Assembly: GCA_024138015.1 (NCBI GenBank)
Contig: JAMXBB010000008.1
Coordinates: 1,234,185 to 1,298,184, forward strand
Source of the DNA: Lumnitzera littorea
Lineage: Eukaryota > Streptophyta > Magnoliopsida > Myrtales > Combretaceae
Length of the DNA stretch: 64,000 nt
Direction: 5' to 3'
Shown here: positions 44,291 through 55,269 of the stretch, piece by piece
Layout of the letters: every line of letters begins with the position of its first letter
How positions within the stretch are numbered: the first letter of the stretch is position 1
Program-made: the position numbers and the translations under genes
Notes under the pieces: generated by a model
Told to the model about the DNA's origin: nothing
The model's input: the letters and a program-made list of their open reading frames with translations, nothing else
Databases searched by the model: none

Positions 44291-47200
44291 GCCCCAAAGT
44301 TATTCGTAATTAGCTGTTTTTTCCTTTTTATTTTTATTTTTTGGCCAGGGAACGCAGCTTCTTCTATTCTGTTTACATAAGATCGGAATCTATGTTAAAA
44401 AATATGGAAAGGATGATAATGTTTAATACTACTTAAACCCACGTTCAGATACAGAAGATAATGTCAAAAGTGCATACACTTGATTCCATGTAGCCTTAAA
44501 AAACAATTCAAACTTTTCCCAAGACATTACTATGATTGGAGGACATTCTGTCACTTCGCTCTAATTAGAGGCAAAATAAAAAGAGGGGGAATTCTTTTAT
44601 ACAGACGAGGTTTTTGTTTTTTTCTGAATAAAATTTATCTTGAGAAGTCATCTTGCTCACATTCATTTTAATACAAAGGTTGATACCTTCCTTTTCTTAG
44701 TGGAAGATCGGAAAAGACTGATTTTCATGTGTTTGGGAAGTGGGTACATAATAAAGCTTCCCACTTGCTCTACTTGACGTTCAAGATAATGTATTTTCCT
44801 CTAACTGTGATTATAGTATTACCAAGTTGGTTTAACAGAAGCACATCCCGAAGTCACAACACTTAATGATGATTAACATGATTCCAGGGATTTTTTTATG
44901 CTGATTACTCAGTATTTAAATTCTAATAGCACCAGAAGATATACTAAGCTTATGCGCATCTTATCAGGAATCAGAATCAAGTTTTTCATTAATAATGCAA
45001 CTATCTTCTCTAAAACTCATCTTTATAATCACTTTCAAAAGACTGGTTTATTTCATTTTTAAAAAAAAGGAAAACATCTTTTTTAAACTTTTTTTTCCAT
45101 AGTTGTTACCGTTATAATTTTGCAGTTGTTGAATACTAGTATGGTAATTTTGAGAAATTGCAGATACTTGAGGTAGATGTTTGTAGCGGTAAGTGGTAAT
45201 GGAAAGCAATAGGCAGTGACTAATTAATCGGTAGTGTTGATGAAGCAACCTTTGCCTAAAATCATTAGTTGCCGTTAAAAATATAGGTAACTGTAACATC
45301 TCTTGAGATCATTATAATGATATTTGACAATTATGTGCTTTTGATTATAATAAATATCAAAAAACGTCTAGTAAAAAGTGCTTTGAGCAGAGCAAATATA
45401 CCCTAAGTTTCTAACCTTTTGTAACATAAGCTGATCGGTAGTTAAATTTACTATGCATCAAGTGGGAGTTCATAGAGTTTTAGAGATCGACAAGATATGT
45501 CAATATCGGTATTTAATATGAATTAGGATTTAGGGCTCTTTCTAGCTTGATTTCCTAATTGTCGTTAACAATAAATTATTATAAACTATTTCACAACTTT
45601 AGAATGATGCATAGAATATACGTTTCAAGACTTTCTTATTATATTTGATGTGGGTTATGAAAGGTTTGTTTGATGACTAAGCTGCCCGATGTGAGAACTT
45701 GGTATGAAGAGACAGTACATAAGGCTTTGAAGGGCTTATTTGGGTGACTGTGATCAATAGCATCGAGTAGAAATGTAAAATATGGCTTCTGTTTTGAGTA
45801 TTCTAGTTCGTTTTCTAGTTACCCAACAGAGTTGAGTGTCACTTTCAGGTTGTAGAAATTACAGTGACTAGAGTGCCATATCTCTCGTATGTAACTATTT
45901 ATATTAGTAAGTAAATGTCTTGCTGTATAGTGAATTTGTATTTGTATAAAAAATTTATAAAACTTAAATATAGATTACTAATACTTAATCTACATTATAT
46001 CCGTCGTTGATTCGCGTTGTATTTGTGTATTTTGTATCGTGCATCTTGTCTCTATTTTTTTATTTTTTTTAATAGTCATGTTGCTAATTGTATTAATTTC
46101 ATATTTGAGTTATCATATTATGATAGAGATTGCCAGCCGTAATAATGAATACTAGTTACTCAATTGTGGATAGCACATGATAGTATTCATGATGGATAAA
46201 CTATTTATTTTGTTAAAAAATGGTATAAAGATTAAATTGGTACGAAAGTTAAGATGCATCAACGGAAGTAGAGTTTGCTAGATACGTGGAATAGCATGTG
46301 ACTAGGGAAATGGTTGTTTCTTGGAGCAGTAAATTAATTTAACCATGCAGGTACAATGAGCATTATAACAATTTCCTTGATGGCTACTTGGCTAGATTCA
46401 GGGGTTTGATTGAACAATCTTGATTGGAAGGCCGTCACGTTTGGTTAGAACTAGCGTTGCTTGAACGATGCTCTCCTTCACTATTGGAACAAAGCACATT
46501 TAGTTTCAAAACATGACAACGTGCTATTAACTTTTGAAAACAAGCGTATACCCCTCAAAAAGCTATTAAAAAAAAAAAATGCTGAAAAGACTATAAATAA
46601 GGATTCTTGACTTTAGGGAATTACAGATGATATATACAAAGTATAGCTTTTTTCTTTTTATGGATAAATTGACAGTTTGGCTGAATAATATTATACCTTA
46701 TATAATTTTTTTTTAGTCATAGTAGATTTCATTCTAATTTTTTTACTAAGCGTAAAACACTCATATATGAGTTTCGAAAATATATTTGATTTACAATAAG
46801 TTTTAAAAATACAGGAGGACTCACGGATAAAGCAAATGTAAAAAAGTATATTTACAATACACACGATTATAGCCCTTGTAAATTGTAATTATCAGTAAGT
46901 GAGAGTTTGAGTCTTTAATTAAAGTCATTAATAATGTAATATTATCACCAATAACTTTAGTCTGTCGTCATCATCTGGGCTTATGGGTGACGTTGTTGCT
47001 ACTGAACCAATCAAGGCTACAGGAATCTTATTTCCTAAATTATTACAAACTTGATTCCTAGACTTTCAAATGTGTCGCGAAAAATGGAGACCAACTAGCG
47101 TTTATTTCTGAACCAATTTGCCCTCTCCATTAAAAGATGCAGATAAAAAAGTCTTACTTCTGCCGACCACTCGGTGGTTCTACCGATGACATTTCCCTTA

Positions 47201-47469
47201 AACCTATGTTTTCTCGAGCTCGAACACCATGATTCCGACAAAACAATAATTAAATTAATAATTGCTAAAAAAAGTCGCTAATTTCTTGGAGGACTGACCA
47301 TGCATGCTAAGAGGCAACTGGCATATGCATACATATTATACACCTGCATCATTAATGTGTACGATCATATTTTATATTACTCAAAATTTCCAACTGCAAC
47401 TCGGACCTATATATTTTAATAACTTAAGTGGGTCGCCCTAAACTAAACTGGGAAAGGTGGAAAACCCAG

Positions 47470-47765
47470 GGTTTTTTCAATGAACTTTTTCTAATAGGTC
47501 TTCAACTTTGTTTAGAAATTGTAATCTCAAATGCTTAAGTTGGGTTCTTCGCTTCCATTCAGAAATGGGACAATTTATCATAGGCCATGAATGTCTTAAG
47601 ATCAGTGAGAACTCTGTTCTGTGTACTAGTACAAGGCTGTCACCACTAAGTAAAGGGATTGTCATCCTCAAGTATCACGATGCAAATCCTTGGCAATAAT
47701 ATCTACTTCCTGTGTTAAGGAAGCTGATAACAAATCGCATGGTTTCATGCTTTAGAATCTGAATA
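47470..47765 (-). pseudogene. Unidentified coding-like relic
   Basis: On the minus strand the stretch reads ILKHETMRFVISFLNTGSRY and YCQGFAS, then after a stop and shift LLSGDSLVLVHRTEFSLILR, HSWPMINCPISEWKRRTQLK and FLNKVEDLLEKVH before a stop at about 47477. The composition is protein-like; no family was recognised. A plus-strand open frame overlaps it and I rate it less likely. Confidence 0.25.
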
Positions 47766-48149
47766 AAGTAACGAAAATGACAAGCCTCAAACAACTCAAA
47801 CCAGCATGAAAGATTGGCTCATTACTTAGTTTCATCAAGGACTGCTTTCACTGACATTGCAAATTAAGAGAGTTTAGGGAGTGCTTGTTTATGGTTGAAT
47901 TTCATGCTCCAAACTTGATGGATATGGTCAGCGCACTACATATTCGTAACAAGATAGAATTATACAAAACCTATCTCCTGCACTCTCTAAGTTTTCATGG
48001 CCATATATTAATTGTCCGAACAACAATTTTTTCAAATAGGATGAGAAAAACAGGTATAGCAAATACTACACTGCACAAGCACGGATGGATGCTAAATCAA
48101 TCAAATGCATGCATTCCATATTAACTAAATACTACAAACAATTTTATTA

Positions 48150-48151
<2 letters not shown>

Positions 48152-48177
<26 letters not shown>
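48152..48177. repeat. (AT)n microsatellite
   Basis: A run of about 25 bp of alternating A and T just left of the plus-strand Copia element. Confidence 0.9.
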
Positions 48178-48180
<3 letters not shown>

Positions 48181-48336
48181 ATCAAAGTATGCATCACTAT
48201 TGTTGTAGTCAATTTAGATCATGGTTATAAGAATTAGCTGAGAGGCGGTTCTAAAATGGGTGGGTGGTTAATGAGTATAAATAGAGGTATTTTTTGTAGT
48301 GTTAGATACAAGTGTGTGAGAAAATAAAGTGAAAAC

Positions 48337-48613
48337 TAACAAGAGTTAAGATGTGTTGAGAAGAGTTTTCGAAGAAGGAGAAAACTGTGTTTGCAAAATG
48401 AAGTTCATTCAAATCTCTCCTTGAATGTACAATTCGTATTTATAACTTAAGTTAGCTTAATCAAGTTCTATAGCTAACAAACTAACAGAAAAAAATACAA
48501 AAACTAACTAACTATTGTTAACTACTAATAGAACTAATTACTAGTTACTAAATAACTATAGCTAGAACTAATAACAACTAACTATTAACTACTTTTACCA
48601 ATAATCAGTTGAT
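48337..48613 (-). repeat. 3' LTR of the minus-strand Copia element
   Basis: Aligns with 50985-51263 with few differences, including AGTTAAGATGTGTTGAGAA, GAATGTACAATTCGTATTTA and the AACTAACTAACTA-rich tail. On the minus strand GTTATAAATACGAATT gives a TATA box. It borders the polypurine tract. Confidence 0.9.
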
Positions 48614-48720
48614 CCCCCTCTTCCTCCTCAAGTTGGCACATAGACATTATGAACGCCCAGCTTGAGAATAGACTTAGCAAACGCAGTAGTGCGGAGAGCT
48701 TTTGTGAAAATATCAGTAAG

Positions 48721-49124
48721 CTAAAGAGAAGACTGAACAGGCAGCAAGGTAACTAAGCCAGCTTGAACCTTTTCATGAACAACATGACAGTCAAGTTTGA
48801 TGTGTTGATGGAAAGCAAGATTGTGTGCAAGATAAAGAGTTGAATGATTGTCACAAAATAATAGGATGGATCCATTGCGAGGACAACCAAAATCTTGCAA
48901 CAAGTAAACTAGCCATTGAAGCTCATAACGGTGGTAGCCAAAGCACGGTACTCTACTTTAGAGGATGAGTGAGAGATAGTGGACTGTTTCTTTGAGGACC
49001 AAGAGATGAGTGTATCTCCATAAAACAAACAATAACTAGTTATAGACCGTTGAGAATCAGGACATGTAGCCCAATCAGAGTTACTGTAAGCACGAAGTTT
49101 ATAAGTTGAAGAAGAAGGAAACAA
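48721..49124 (-). pseudogene. Copia RNase H relic
   Basis: Two consecutive minus-strand frames. The first (49124-48909) has YKLRAYSNSDWATCPDSQRS, SYCLFYGDTLISWSSKKQST and SHSSSKVEYRALA, the Copia RNase H core with its first catalytic Asp (NSDWA) and Glu (VEYRA). The second (48903-48721) has LFCDNHSTLYLAHNLAFHQH and DCHVVHEKVQAG, the C-terminal end with the CDN catalytic Asp. Only a short break separates the frames. RNase H would degrade the RNA template during reverse transcription. Confidence 0.88.
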
Positions 49125-49130
49125 CAGACC

Positions 49131-49652
49131 TTAGCTAGGCGACCCCTTTAAAAAACGCAACACACAATGAGTAGCTTGAAGATGGAGAGTAGTGGGCTTA
49201 TCAAAAAATTGAGAAAGTTGTTGGATTGCAAAGGTGATATTTGGACAAATGTGAGTGAAATAGAGATGATGACTAATGAGTCTTCCAAAAATAGTAGGAT
49301 TGGTCGATAGAGGGGAACCATCATCTTTAGATAATCGAATAGAAGCTACCATAGTAGTAATAACCCAGTAAAGACATGGAAGTCTCTTTTGTTTAGCCTG
49401 ATGACAGATTGTGCAAGGATTTACATTACTATGACACTGAACATTTGCATAGATTTTCAAAATTAGTTTCATCTTCTTGACTGGTATGTGACCCAACCTA
49501 AAATGCCACAACTGACTTCTGTCCTGCATAATAGTATTACAATTAACCACTTCCCCCAAATTGTTCTTGGTCTTATTAACCATAACCTTGAACTTATACA
49601 AGCCTCTATTCATCTTAGCAAATCCAATAATTCTTAACTCTTGTATAAGCAT
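49131..49652 (-). pseudogene. Copia gag-pre-integrase domain fused to the end of reverse transcriptase
   Basis: A 173-codon open frame joins two pol parts that are normally far apart. Residues about 1-95: MNRGLYKF...LWHFRLGHIPVKKMKLI and CTICHQAKQKRLP, the zinc-binding gag-pre-integrase region. Residues about 112-173: DGSPLSTNPTIFGRLI, YFTHICPNITFAIQQLSQFF and ATHCVLRFLKG, the extreme C-terminus of Copia reverse transcriptase. The join near CLYWVITTMVASIRLSKD is in frame and removes the integrase core and the YVDD polymerase region, roughly 3 kb in a full element. Confidence 0.88.
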
Positions 49653-49659
49653 CCCTCAG

Positions 49660-50220
49660 TAGTGAAAAGAAGCTTGCATTTACAATGTGTAGTAAGCTTA
49701 CCCATAGAAATTAAATTGAACTAAAAATCAAGTACATACAATACATTCTCTAAAACAATGTGCTTATTCAACCGTATAGTGCCAATGTGTGAAACCCTAA
49801 CCTGAGTGTTATTAGGAAGTCATATATTCATAGAAACCACTTCTTTCCAAGTCATGAAATTGTCCAAGGAATAGGTGACATGATCATTAGCACTCGTATC
49901 TATCACCTAAGTTATAAAAGAAGATGGACATGAAAAAGAACAAAAGTTACCTCTTGATTCCCTGGACGATGAAGACTGTAAAATTGCACTTATGTTTGAT
50001 TTATCCCTCTCATGTATCTACATTATACGCTGAAATTGTTCCTTAGTGAACTGATAACAATCACTAACCTCTATTGTAGAGGTTGCTTGAAATTGATTTA
50101 CTCACCTTATATCAATAATTCGTTGATCTAATTGTGGTTTAAAATTGGATGGAAAACCATGCTTCCTATAATACTTATCAATAGTATGACCATTCAAACC
50201 ACAGTAAGAACAAATAGGCC
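49660..50220 (-). pseudogene. Copia zinc knuckle and protease relic
   Basis: Minus-strand pieces: ICSYCGLNGHTIDKYYRKHG (a CCHC zinc knuckle whose last Cys is Tyr), then VIDTSANDHVTYSLDNF (protease active site; the usual D-T/S-G-A reads D-T-S-A) and VLYVLDFQFNLISMGKL, the conserved C-terminal protease block. Several stops interrupt it. Confidence 0.8.
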
Positions 50221-50223
50221 TTT

Positions 50224-50963
50224 TTACAAGAGTATTATTTGATAGCTCCTTGAATTTCCAACAGTTTTAGTAGCTAAAACATTGGAATCATTGACATTTG
50301 ATACTAATTGTTGTTCTTGTTGTGTCACTAGGGAAAAAGCTTTATTAATGTTTGGTAAAGGCTCCATGAGAAGAATTTGTGTCTTAATAGGCTCAAAATT
50401 ATCATTCAAACCTTTTATAAAGCAAATCACCGATTTGAATTTTGATATTCTTTTATCTTGTTCACTACAGTACATCCATCATGTTCACACATTAGTAGAG
50501 GTCTTAGAACTACTAATTCATCCTACAAGATCTTGAGTTGTGTAAAATATATAGTAATAGTAAGTGTACCTTGATGTAGATTTTAAATTTCTTCTTGAAT
50601 ATCAAAAATTTGTATAGAATCACCTTGCAAAAACCCTGCATATAGATCTTTCCATACTTCATGTGCGCTTTCTATCCAGATAATGCTCTGTGCTATTAAC
50701 TTTGATAAGGAGTTCATTAGCTAAGATAGCACCATTGTATTGCTTCACTCCTACGCAACATAGATTTCTTCATTTTTTCTCGGTTACATGATCGATCTGT
50801 TAACAAACTTCAACTTGTTCTTTGAAAGAAGAGCAACTCTCCTTACACAGCTCCATGTGTGATAATTTGAACCATCAAGAACAGTAGATACTAAAACTAA
50901 TGACGGATTCTCATTTGGATGCAAGCAATAAGGACTCAGCAATTTCTTTGATTCGTTCGCCAT
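50224..50963 (-). pseudogene. Copia gag relic
   Basis: Starts at an ATG at 50963 (MANESKKLLSPYCLHPNENP), soon after the primer site. SLVLVSTVLDGSNYHTWSCV and LLSKNKLKFVNRSI follow, the N-terminal gag domain (gag-polypeptide of LTR copia type). The second part (50475-50224), KFKSVICFIKGLNDNFEPIK and ILLMEPLPNINKAFSLVTQQ, is the later gag domain. Stops at about 50780 and in between break the frame. Gag would form the virus-like particle in the cytoplasm. Confidence 0.88.
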
Positions 50964-50984
50964 TAAACAAATGCTTTGATACCA

Positions 50985-51263
50985 TAACAAGAGTTAAGAT
51001 GTGTTGAGAAAAGTTTTTGAAGAAGGAGAAAACTGTGTTTACAATATGAAATTCATTCAAATCTCTCTTTGAATGTACAATCTGTATTTATAACTTAAGT
51101 TAGCTTAATCAAGTTCTGCTGCTAACAGACTAACAGGAAAAAAAAAAAAAAACTAACTAACTACTGTTAACTACTAACAAAACTAATTACTAGCTACTAA
51201 CTAACTATAGTTAGAACTAATAACAACTAATAACTAACTACTTCTACCAGTAATCAGTTGATA
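50985..51263 (-). repeat. 5' LTR of the minus-strand Copia element
   Basis: Partner of 48337-48613. On the minus strand it holds the TATA box AGTTATAAATACAG and ends next to the TGGTATCAAAGC primer site at 50984-50973. Confidence 0.9.
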
Positions 51264-51410
51264 AAAACAAAGAATGTGTATTGAGTACTGACGTATATTA
51301 CCCTAAGTGTTGTGATTATTACAAAGTGTATCAGTAAAATTCAATTCTTCATATTCGTGTGGGTTTTCTTGTATGTATGATGGATCATCTTTTGAATCTT
51401 CTCCAATAAA

Positions 51411-51423
51411 TGGCATCAAAGCC
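51411..51423 (+). other. Primer-binding site of the plus-strand Copia element
   Basis: TGGCATCAAAGCC, matching TGGTATCAGAGCC (initiator methionine tRNA) except for two transition changes. It lies six bases after the inferred LTR end. Confidence 0.75.
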
Positions 51424-51483
51424 TTGTTGATGAAAGCCATTAAAAATCTTTCCATTCTTTCATGTGTTAAAATGATGTAGATC

Positions 51484-51950
51484 ATGGCAAATGCAATAGA
51501 AAACATATTTGCCTCCCTTTGAATTCTTGATGGTAAGAATTATCATAAGTGTTGTATCTAAATGAAAGTAGTTTTTGGATTTCTTAATGGTAAGAATTAT
51601 CATAAGTGGTGTATCCAAATAAAAATAATTTTTGGATTTTAAGAAGTATTGGAGATTGTTAACAATGGAGGGTAGGAGTTGCTAGATAACCTCATAAAGA
51701 ACCAGCATAGTACCCATTATGAAGCAAAAAAGAAAGACTGTAAAGCCTTGTTTTATATTCATTAATGTGTTGATTCTTTAAATTTTGAGAAGATAATCTC
51801 TACAACTTTAGCTAAGGAGGCTTGGAATATTTTTGAGAAGTGTTATAAAGGGGCTAAGAAATTGAAGAAAGTTCAGCTACAAACGTAAGAGTCATGACTC
51901 TTACAACTTAAATAAAAGCAAATGGTAAAACAATAACAAAAGTGATGATT
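51484..51950 (+). pseudogene. Copia gag relic (UBN2 type) of the plus-strand element
   Basis: Starts MANAIENIFASL, then LDGKNYHK-C-I and a second copy LNGKNYHKWCIQIKIIFGF, EVLEIVNNG, KKKDCKALFYIH, FEKIISTTLAKEAWNIFEKC and YKGAKKLKKVQLQT. This is the gag family whose members read Y-W---M---L, A--W--L---Y-G---VK---LQ-L. Stops interrupt it. A 57-bp in-frame tandem duplication lies in the N-terminal part. It ends abruptly at 51950 where a CACTA-type sequence begins. Confidence 0.75.
51526..51639 (+). repeat. 57-bp tandem duplication within gag
   Basis: Units 51526-51582 and 51583-51639, both starting CTTRATGGTAAGAATTATCA. The period is 57 bp, i.e. 19 codons, so the frame is kept. A handful of differences separate the units. 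Confidence 0.85.
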
Positions 51951-52100
51951 CACTACAAAAATTTTGGCTTAAGGTGACGAATCATAAAGGACACAAAGTA
52001 AGTTATAGCATTAAAGACTTGAATATGATATGATTTGAATTGTAACATAAATTTCAAGCTAATGGGACAAAAAACTAATTATTCCTGGGCCTACATTTTC
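51951..52100 (+). mobile_element. CACTA-type terminal sequence (left end)
   Basis: CACTACAAAAATTTTGGCTT followed by AAGGTGACGAATC is a textbook CACTA (En/Spm) end, placed exactly where the Copia gag reading stops. The three bases before it (ATT) would be the 3-bp target duplication. I could not find the matching right end within the window, and no TNP1/TNP2 coding was recognised, so length and class remain open. Confidence 0.55.
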
Positions 52101-53590
52101 CTCAAATATTTTCTCTTCTTTTTAATTTTCACTTCCCTTCTTTGTCCCTAGACCTTCCCTCCTCCATTTACCTCCTATTTTTCCTATTGTTCTTTATACT
52201 ACTTTACCCATGTCTTTAACCTTTTTTTTCTCTATTGCAAGATATATGAAACTTGATTTAACCATCATTTTTTTCCTTCTTCCTGATGTTTCTATCTCAA
52301 GATAGAGATAGAGAGGCTCCACTCCCAATATGAGATGAATGCAACATATTGAGAGATGCCCCTTTTTGGTTGATAGTGAAACCCTCTTCTCCTTTCACTC
52401 ATCTCGAGCTTACACTTTCTTTGGGTGAATTTATCAAACATTCTACTCTCTATCCATAATAGCTTTGGGCTTTTTGATTTTCCATTTGTATCTATAATCA
52501 TGTACATATGTAGCTAAAACCCTAATCTTATACTCTATAGGAAATAAAGGAGGAAAATAAGAAGGAAGTAGATGATAAAGCATTGGATTTGTTTGCCAAA
52601 AGCAAAAGGTTTGTCTCTTTGTCTCTTTTTCTTTACATCGATTAACACTTTGCTACACATTTGAATATCCCTTTTTTGGCTTATATCTTCATGGGTTTGT
52701 CATTAAGAAAAATATTTAATGCATTAGTAAATAAATAGGAAAAAAGAGTTTTTTTTTTTTATTAAATGTTGGAAATATATGGATTTGTTTGATTGTTGTG
52801 CTTTTTGCTTATTTAGAAGTTTTGTAATCAGGCCAAAATTTGAAAAATTTGTGCTTATAGTGATTAGTAAGTGAAGGAAGATTGATGGTAATGCTTAAAA
52901 GTGGACATACCCAAGTAATGGTTTCTCACTTTTCTTTAGTTGATAGGAACTGAATATTTTAACGTCCTTTTTTTATTTTACCTTACAATATTCTCAACCT
53001 CGTTTAGCATTTTGTACATGATATTGCTTTAGTTCCTTTGCTTTTGGTTAGTGTATGTATTCTATAGTTGTTCCTTCTATTATATTGGAAAAAATGTTAT
53101 TTAAATTTTAGTTTTATAGGATCTTATTTGCATTTTAGAGGGTTTTATCCATTTTTAGTTGGTGAAGTAGTAATTCTTTATATGAATTATTATAAAGAAA
53201 TTTGGTAGTTGTCATGTAGATGATAAAAAATATGGTGAAATATTAGTTCTTTGTATGAATGTCAGATTCTAGTAAAATGATTTTTCCATAGATAGTGTTT
53301 AAACAATCTAGAAAGGTAAGCTAAAATTATGAAACTAATAATTGTGAAGAAGGTAATTTGAAGGGGAGTTATCGGACTCTATTAAAAGTAACACTTGGAA
53401 CTAATAAATGTAACTCATGTGGAAAATGAGATTGTGCCTAAGATAAGTTGGGAATTCAATTTTGTATTATAAGAATATACAATGACTTGAGTGCTACAAA
53501 TATGTTGAATGAGTAGTGACCTAAATGCATAATCTAATTCTTGGGTTGGTAACATTTTTTGGCTACTTGTAGTTGTAGCTTTTTGAGGGT
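52101..53590. other. AT-rich DNA between the CACTA-type end and solo LTR C
   Basis: Possible interior of a CACTA element. A small exon-like piece at about 52540-52608 reads EIKEENKKEVDDKALDLFAK, is preceded by CTCTATAG (acceptor-like) and followed by AG|GTTTGT (donor-like). Nothing else is recognisable. Confidence 0.35.
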
Positions 53591-54176
53591 AGAAATGTAA
53601 GCCCAAAAGTTAAGTCAAATGATCATAGGATTGAACTTAGTACACAAAGTTTAGGGCAATCGGTTAAAGAATCCGATTAAGCCTAAATTATAAACTTTAG
53701 ATAGAAATATTAGTAAAAATGACCCTGTAAACTTAAATTTAAAAAAATAAGTAATAAAATAAAAGACTATAAAATTTTTAAATTTTAAGTATAATACTTG
53801 TTAATTATCAAAAAAGCGAAAAGTATAATCTAATTACTAATAAATTACTAGAGATAGATTATATGTATACTAAAAATCATATAATGACCTAAATAATAGT
53901 TAGGAATGTTCATATGTACCCCACATATATTTACGTGTAGATAAAAATATACGAAATTACTTAAATTAGCTAAAAACTCATTAAATAATTAAAAAAAATT
54001 ATTAAATAATTAAGAAAAAATCATAGGAATAGGGAATGACTTGGATTTCATCGTGGCAAGTCAGGAAGTGAAGAAGAAAAATTAACCAATAAAAAATAAG
54101 CAACATAACAGGCAAAATTGAAGAGATTTGGGCAATGTCTTGTCCAATTAAATGCATAATAATTAGTACAAAGCTT

Positions 54177-54458
54177 TATAAATAGCAAGAAAAATTACAG
54201 AACTCATTTGGATAGTTAGAAGTTAGAAAAAATTGAGAGCACCGAAATTTGGAGAAGAAAATTAGGGTTTAGGAAATTATTAAGCAAATCTGTGCAGAAG
54301 GGGCTAGTGAACCGAACCCACACACCACCACTAACTGGAACCAAACCACCACCACTACCCAGAACCAAACCACCACCACTACCCCACTCCAGCTGCCTGG
54401 ATCGGCTAACACACCTGAACCGGTGTTGGAGGCCCAAAAGCCATCGGATCAGGTGAGT
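54177..54458 (+). promoter_or_regulatory. Core promoter, leader and splice-donor-like site in solo LTR C
   Basis: TTTATAAATAGC is followed by a leader with TTAGGGTTTAGG and a CCACCACC-rich stretch (54320-54385), ending CGGATCAG|GTGAGTCT. Copies A and B keep a TATA-like box, a GGTGGT/ACCACC-rich stretch and a GT-type donor at matching places (B: CCG|GTTAGT; A: TAAGTAAGT). This suggests the LTR transcript may have been spliced. Confidence 0.45.
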
Positions 54459-54864
54459 CTCACATTTGCTCTGATTTTGTACAATTTCTTAAAATTATTT
54501 ATTTTCCTCAGAAAATTATAAAATTTATTATTGTAAGGTTTTATTGTATGTAAATTTAGAGAAAAATAGTGATTAAGTTTAATTACGTCTGAAAATATAG
54601 GGTTCTTAAGAAATTAAGCAAAACTGAATGTAATTAGAATTTGAAATAAATAGGCTTAAGAGTGTAGTTTTGAGCTCAATTTTTTTTTTTTTTTGGTAAA
54701 ATGCTTAAGTGACATAGAACAGTGCTATGAAGCCATTTTTTTTAAATTTAATTTTCTAAATTTTTAAGTAAATTTTTAGTCTTAAAATAATGGAAAAATT
54801 GGATAATTTTGGGTTAATTAGGTAATTAAGTGATTAATTACTGATTTAGATGGTAATTAGATGT

Positions 54865-55269
54865 TTAGGGATGTTAATCTCTGATGTAGAAATCTAATCC
54901 TAGTCTTTGGAGTGTTAAGTGTAATTAATATAGGAATTATGTAGTAATTGTAGGAAATTAGGAATATGTGGAATTGGAAATTTAATAAATATGAAAAATT
55001 AGGTTTATTTAGATAATATAATAATAAAAATTAGTATATAATAAATCTGAAACAAAATTTAATTTTNTTAGGGATGTTAATCTCTGATGTAGAAATCTAA
55101 TCCTAGTCTTTGGAGTGTTAAGTGTAATTAATATAGGAATTATGTAGTAATTGTAGGAGATTAGGAATATGTGGAATTGGAAATTTAATAAATATGAAAA
55201 ATTAGGTTTATTTAGATAATATAATAATAAAAATTAGTATATAATAAATCTGAAACAAAATTTAATTTT
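54865..55269. repeat. 202-bp perfect-spaced duplication joined by one N
   Basis: 54865-55066 is repeated at 55068-55269 with almost no change (one GGAAATTAGG/GGAGATTAGG difference noticed), separated only by the N at 55067. Copies A and B have a single unit. A mis-joined contig overlap is the simplest explanation. Confidence 0.9.

Larger units (their letters stand above)
42690..48150. other. Mostly unassigned DNA
   Basis: Directly after the integrase relic (42750-43120) the sequence, with GGGGAACAACTGTTTAATTT and ATTAAACGTTAGTTCAATCT, is plausibly the tail and 3' LTR of that Gypsy element, but I could not delimit it. The rest is AT-rich with two coding-like patches listed separately and no recognised gene. 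Confidence 0.4.
48337..51263 (-). mobile_element. Internally deleted minus-strand Ty1/Copia element
   Basis: Two near-identical LTRs (48337-48613 and 50985-51263) flank a 2.4-kb interior. The target duplication AAAAC is at 48332-48336 and 51264-51268. In the minus direction the order is LTR, methionine-tRNA primer site TGGTATCAAAGC (50984-50973), gag, zinc knuckle, protease, gag-pre-integrase domain, the end of reverse transcriptase, RNase H, polypurine tract GAGGAGGAAGAGGGGG (48629-48614), LTR. The integrase core and most of reverse transcriptase are missing. The LTR termini as delimited read TA...TA rather than TG...CA, so the exact ends may be off by a few bases. High LTR similarity means a fairly recent insertion. 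Confidence 0.9.
48201..51404 (+). repeat. 5' LTR of the plus-strand Copia element, split by another Copia element
   Basis: Removing 48337-51263 and one copy of the AAAAC duplication joins GTGAAAAC to AAAGAATGTG, giving an LTR of about 272 bp. It starts TGTTG, has a TATA box (GAGTATAAATAGAGG) about 75 bp in, and ends CTCCA, six bases before the primer site. Those dimensions suit a Copia LTR. Confidence 0.65.

Noticed and set aside
54216..54437. Minus-strand Gly-rich 73-codon frame in solo LTR C
   Set aside because: It is antisense to the CCACCACC-rich leader; the Gly run is a composition effect.
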